Shown: positions 61,420-64,000 of the stretch, one piece after another
Position numbering within the stretch: position 1 is the first letter of the stretch
Layout of the letters: each line of letters begins with the position of its first letter
Origin: Pseudomonas sp. GD03944
Lineage (GTDB): Bacteria > Pseudomonadota > Gammaproteobacteria > Pseudomonadales > Pseudomonadaceae
Length of the DNA: 64,000 nt
Direction: 5' to 3'
Assembly (NCBI RefSeq): GCF_029839275.1
Contig: NZ_JAOCAH010000007.1
Span: 186,001 to 250,000, forward strand
Made by a program: the position numbers and the translations under genes
Notes under the pieces: generated by a model
The model's input: the letters and a program-made list of their open reading frames with translations, nothing else
The model's database searches: none
What the model was told of the DNA's origin: nothing

Positions 61420-61597
61420 GACCCCTCCCAGCGAGACCGTCGCCTCACCCTGTCGGCGTGCCTGCTGCCTGGACGAGCGTGACATCTGCCTGGGCTGCGG
61501 CCGGGCGCTGTCGGAAATCCTCGAATGGGGCACGGCGGACAATCCGCGCCGACGCGCCATCTGCCAGAGCGCCCAGGCGCGCCTGGAGGCGCACTGA
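61400..61597 (+). CDS. DUF1289 cysteine-rich protein
   Basis: 65 residues with CRRACCLDERDICLGCGR, the DUF1289 pattern (likely a zinc or iron-binding knuckle), and RRAICQSAQARLEA. The TTG start at 61400 is the only good initiation codon before the motif; its SD is weak and translation may couple to cyaY, whose 3' end it overlaps by 20 bases. Function unknown; the link to frataxin suggests iron or sulfur chemistry only by context. Confidence 0.75.
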   Translation: MNSTNSETPPSETVASPCRRACCLDERDICLGCGRALSEILEWGTADNPRRRAICQSAQARLEAH

Positions 61598-61650
61598 TCG
61601 GGCGGTCTTGTTTATTTGGATGACTGTGGTACGGTCGGGTCTGACTGTCG

Positions 61651-61685
61651 CAAAACCCCGCTTCTCGGAGCGGGGTTTTGCTTTT
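61651..61685 (+). terminator. Rho-independent terminator after DUF1289
   Basis: CAAAACCCCG-CTTCTCGGAG-CGGGGTTTTG followed by CTTTT: a 10-bp perfect stem. It separates cyaY-DUF1289 from rnk. Confidence 0.88.
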
Positions 61686-61718
61686 CTGAAATCCCTTTCA
61701 AGGAGACCCGCGGACGCC

Positions 61719-62126
61719 ATGAGCAGCACACCATCGATCACCATCACGCGCCTCGACCTGCAGCGTCTGGAGCGCCTGCTCGACAGCCTCGACGATTTCG
61801 GCCCGGGTGCCGAGGCCTTGCAGGCTGAACTCGATCGCGCGGAAGTGGTAGGCCATGATCAGGTACCGGCGGGCGTGGTGACCATGAATTCGCGGGTGCA
61901 CTGCCGCGAGGAAAGCAGCGGCAAGGATTACCACCTGACCCTGGTGTACCCGGAAGACGCCGGCGGCGAAGGCACGGTGAGCATCCTGGCGCCGGTGGGC
62001 AGCGCGCTGCTCGGGCTGTCGGTCGGCCAGCACATCGACTGGTCCGCCCCGTCGGGCAAGGTGCTGAAGCTGACGCTGCTGGCGGTCGAGTACCAGCCGG
62101 AAGCCGCCGGCGAGTACAACCGTTAG
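61719..62126 (+). CDS. rnk: Rnk, nucleoside diphosphate kinase regulator
   Basis: 135 residues, Rnk length. The C-terminal half (VTMNSRVHCREESSGKDYHLTLVYPEDA and SILAPVGSALLGLSVGQHIDW) is the GreA/GreB C-terminal-like domain; the N-terminal half is a short helical pair shorter than Gre's coiled coil. Rnk influences nucleoside diphosphate kinase levels and binds RNA polymerase. SD AAGGAG lies about 13 bases upstream. Confidence 0.95.
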   Translation: MSSTPSITITRLDLQRLERLLDSLDDFGPGAEALQAELDRAEVVGHDQVPAGVVTMNSRVHCREESSGKDYHLTLVYPEDAGGEGTVSILAPVGSALLGLSVGQHIDWSAPSGKVLKLTLLAVEYQPEAAGEYNR

Positions 62127-62234
62127 GACATGGTCTAGGCTCTGTGCGGAACGCGGCTGCATACGCTCGATGCGGCCCGACTTTTCGTACGGAACCTCGG
62201 TGTGCACGGCACGCCGATTCGGCAAGGAGGCCCC

Positions 62235-63035
62235 ATGTCCAGTCTACCCCTGTACCTGCCCGAGGGTTTTTCCCTTCCCTGCGCGCTGACCTGTGCCCAG
62301 TTGGTCAGCGCCGCCTACGACCAGTACGACCAGTGGCAACACCAGGATCGGCCGCGGCGGCCCCAGGATTTCCAGTGGCAGGCGCCGTCGATGACGGGCT
62401 GGCAGTTCTCCGCGCCGATCTGGAGCATCCTCAGCGAACTGCATTTCCTCAATGAGTCGGAGCCCTTCGGCTTTGCCGCACGCGGCCCGGACGGCGAGGC
62501 CTACCTGGTGTTCCGGGGCACCGACACCGTGCAGGACTGGCTCGACGACCTGGAAGCCAAGCAGCGCAGCTACCCCTGGCAGGACGACCTGGGCCTGGTG
62601 CATGACGGCTTCCTGAAGCTCTACACCTCGCTGCGCGACATGGCGCTGCAGGCCCTCGATGGCCTGCACCCTGGCGGCCCGTTGTGGGCCTGCGGGCACA
62701 GCCTGGGCTGCACCTTGTCGAGCCTGGCGGTGCTGGACATGCGTGAACGCTGGCCGGACCTGCCGTTGCAGCATTACAACTTCGCCAGCCCGCGGCTGGC
62801 CTCGCCGGAATTCGCGGCGCATTACAACGGCTTGCAGGTGCCGACCTTCCGCGTGGTCAACGACAGCGACGTGGTGCCCGAGGTGCCGCCCGCTGTCACC
62901 GGCGACTGGCTCTACCAGCACCTGGGGCTGGCGATCACCTTCACCGCCAGCTATGCCGGCGTCGCCGCCAACCACAACCTGACCGGCAGTTACCTGTACG
63001 CCTTGCAGCACCCGCAGTCGCCCATGAGCGACTGA
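62235..63035 (+). CDS. Class 3 lipase-like alpha/beta hydrolase
   Basis: 266 residues. Nucleophile elbow GHSLG with S156 (ACGHSLGCTLSSLAVL), a catalytic aspartate candidate in RVVNDSDVVPEVPP, and histidine in AANHNLTGSYLYAL. No signal peptide is obvious. Fits the fungal-type lipase_3 family; substrate unknown. ATG 62235 has AAGGAGG at 5 bases. It converges on cyaA with a 6-base gap. Confidence 0.9.
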   Translation: MSSLPLYLPEGFSLPCALTCAQLVSAAYDQYDQWQHQDRPRRPQDFQWQAPSMTGWQFSAPIWSILSELHFLNESEPFGFAARGPDGEAYLVFRGTDTVQDWLDDLEAKQRSYPWQDDLGLVHDGFLKLYTSLRDMALQALDGLHPGGPLWACGHSLGCTLSSLAVLDMRERWPDLPLQHYNFASPRLASPEFAAHYNGLQVPTFRVVNDSDVVPEVPPAVTGDWLYQHLGLAITFTASYAGVAANHNLTGSYLYALQHPQSPMSD

Positions 63036-63041
63036 CGCGCC

Positions 63042-64000
63042 TCAGGCCTTCTGCAGGGCGATGTTCAGGGCGTCTTCCAGGCGGGCCTTGTAGCGCAGGT
63101 AATGGACGGTCTGGGCGTGGCCTTCGCCCAGCACCGAGGACAGGTCCAGGTCGGTGATGTAGCAGGGGTAGCGCTCGCCGCCCGCCCGCTGGGCCAGGAT
63201 GTGCTGCGCCACGGCGGCGAACAGGTCGCCGGCGTACTCCAGTTCGGAAAATTCCCGGTGGTTGCAGTACAGGGTGACGTGCACCCGCTTGCCGTCCGCC
63301 GGCTCGATGATCGCCTGCACGTCATAGAACGGGTGACTGACCGGCGATTGCGGCGCCGGGCGCAGTTCCAGGCGCTGCGCGCGCAGCGGCGGGGAAGGCA
63401 GCACCTGGTAGTAGAGGATTTCCAGGGGCGCCGAGGGCGGCGGGTTGTCCAGCGGCAGCAGGGCGTTGCGCCGGTACAGCAGCGACTGCAGGAAACGCTG
63501 CAGCGGCGTCAGCAGGCTCTGTTCATCGCGGAACGGCATGCGCTGGCGCCACACCGCGTTGTGCTCGTCGAGCACCGTCAGCTCGGCTTCACCGCTGGTT
63601 TCGTTGTGCCGGTAGAACACCTGGATGCAGGCCGGGCGGCCCTGGGGCAGGATCAGCGCCAGGTCATCGCCCTCCAGGGCATAGCGGTCCAGGCGCAGCG
63701 GGCTGTAGCCGGGCTGCTCTTCGCTCAGGTGTTCGAGCAGGGCGGGCAGGTCGTTCAGCGAGGCATGGCTGACCTGACCGGGCGTCAGTTCGAGCACGTG
63801 GTACTGCTGCTTGATCTGCAGCAGGTAGCGCTCGCCGGGCGTGCCGTAGTGGCTGAGGGTGTCGCGGAACAGTTCTTCGACCCGTTCGGCGATGGTCGCT
63901 GCACGATTGCGGCAGAAACAGCGCACCCGCAGGTTCGGTCGGTGCCCGTTGGCCGGCAGGGTGTTGAGGTAGTCGCTCAGGCAGTCGAGCAGGGCGTGGG
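63042..64000 (-). CDS. cyaA: Class I adenylate cyclase, C-terminal part (cut by window edge)
   Basis: The frame is open from 64000 to the stop at 63042 (about 319 codons). Segments such as YLNTLPANGHRPNLRVRCFCRN, ERYLLQIKQQYHVLEL and ACIQVFYRHNETSGEAELTVLDEHN fit the C-terminal regulatory region of enterobacterial-type CyaA. The catalytic N-terminus lies beyond the window. It makes cAMP, in Pseudomonas feeding Vfr/Crp control. The first in-frame start inside the window (63926) is not the true start. Confidence 0.9.
   Translation of the reverse strand, partial: HALLDCLSDYLNTLPANGHRPNLRVRCFCRNRAATIAERVEELFRDTLSHYGTPGERYLLQIKQQYHVLELTPGQVSHASLNDLPALLEHLSEEQPGYSPLRLDRYALEGDDLALILPQGRPACIQVFYRHNETSGEAELTVLDEHNAVWRQRMPFRDEQSLLTPLQRFLQSLLYRRNALLPLDNPPPSAPLEILYYQVLPSPPLRAQRLELRPAPQSPVSHPFYDVQAIIEPADGKRVHVTLYCNHREFSELEYAGDLFAAVAQHILAQRAGGERYPCYITDLDLSSVLGEGHAQTVHYLRYKARLEDALNIALQKA

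Overview
The window is about 64 kb of GC-rich chromosome from a gammaproteobacterium of the genus Pseudomonas. Several lineage markers support this: the RNA-polymerase-binding protein SutA, the catabolite repression protein Crc, the dadR-dadA-dadX block next to pauR/kauB polyamine genes, and a gene order (spoT-rpoZ-gmk-yicC-rph-crc-pyrE, argB-algC-dut-coaBC-radC, rpmBG, glnK-amtB, xerC-DUF484-dapF-lysA-lppL-cyaY-rnk-cyaA) that is the conserved core order of this genus. The species cannot be fixed from the sequence alone. Both ends are cut inside genes: exbD at the left and the class I adenylate cyclase cyaA at the right. I see no tRNA, rRNA, CRISPR array, prophage or insertion sequence.

Left third (1-21 kb): iron-uptake energisation (exbB-exbD); an atypical SDR protein and a lipoprotein; ridA; then the stringent-response and nucleotide block spoT-rpoZ-gmk-yicC, with rph reading away from it. 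A bidirectional terminator separates a TPR lipoprotein from crc, which is divergent from pyrE. A long minus-strand run then carries arginine (argB), exopolysaccharide sugar (algC), nucleotide (dut) and CoA (coaBC) genes. radC, a dipeptide-type binding protein and the ribosomal protein operon rpmBG follow.

Middle (21-34.5 kb): an amine and amino acid catabolic region. It holds kauB, an MFS/MocR/DUF1127 module with repeated operator-like heptamers, a glutamylpolyamine-type oxidase, and D-alanine catabolism (dadR, dadA, a RidA-family deaminase, dadX), and ends with the polyamine regulator pauR and a cytochrome c5. This region also has the main non-coding structure: a 131/132-bp tandem repeat array abutting a decayed gene fragment, and two 65-bp direct repeats flanking a small DUF3077 gene.

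Right half (34.6-64 kb): a long acetyl-CoA hydrolase/transferase-like protein, xpt, rep, a GGDEF/EAL protein, a MATE pump, a LysR regulator, a chemoreceptor and a BCCT transporter. Next come comM and ubiK, then a nitrogen-control locus (glnK with two consecutive amtB genes) preceded by a clear sigma-54 promoter and two NtrC-type sites. The window finishes with sutA, a HAD hydrolase, xerC, the lysine/peptidoglycan precursor operon, an AraC-type regulator placed between lppL and cyaY, rnk, a lipase and cyaA.

Most of the window is ordinary core genome. I do not see a convincing undescribed multigene system. The best second looks are the AlgC protein with a membrane-anchored N-terminal half, the double amtB locus, the MocR module and its operators, and the repeat arrays.
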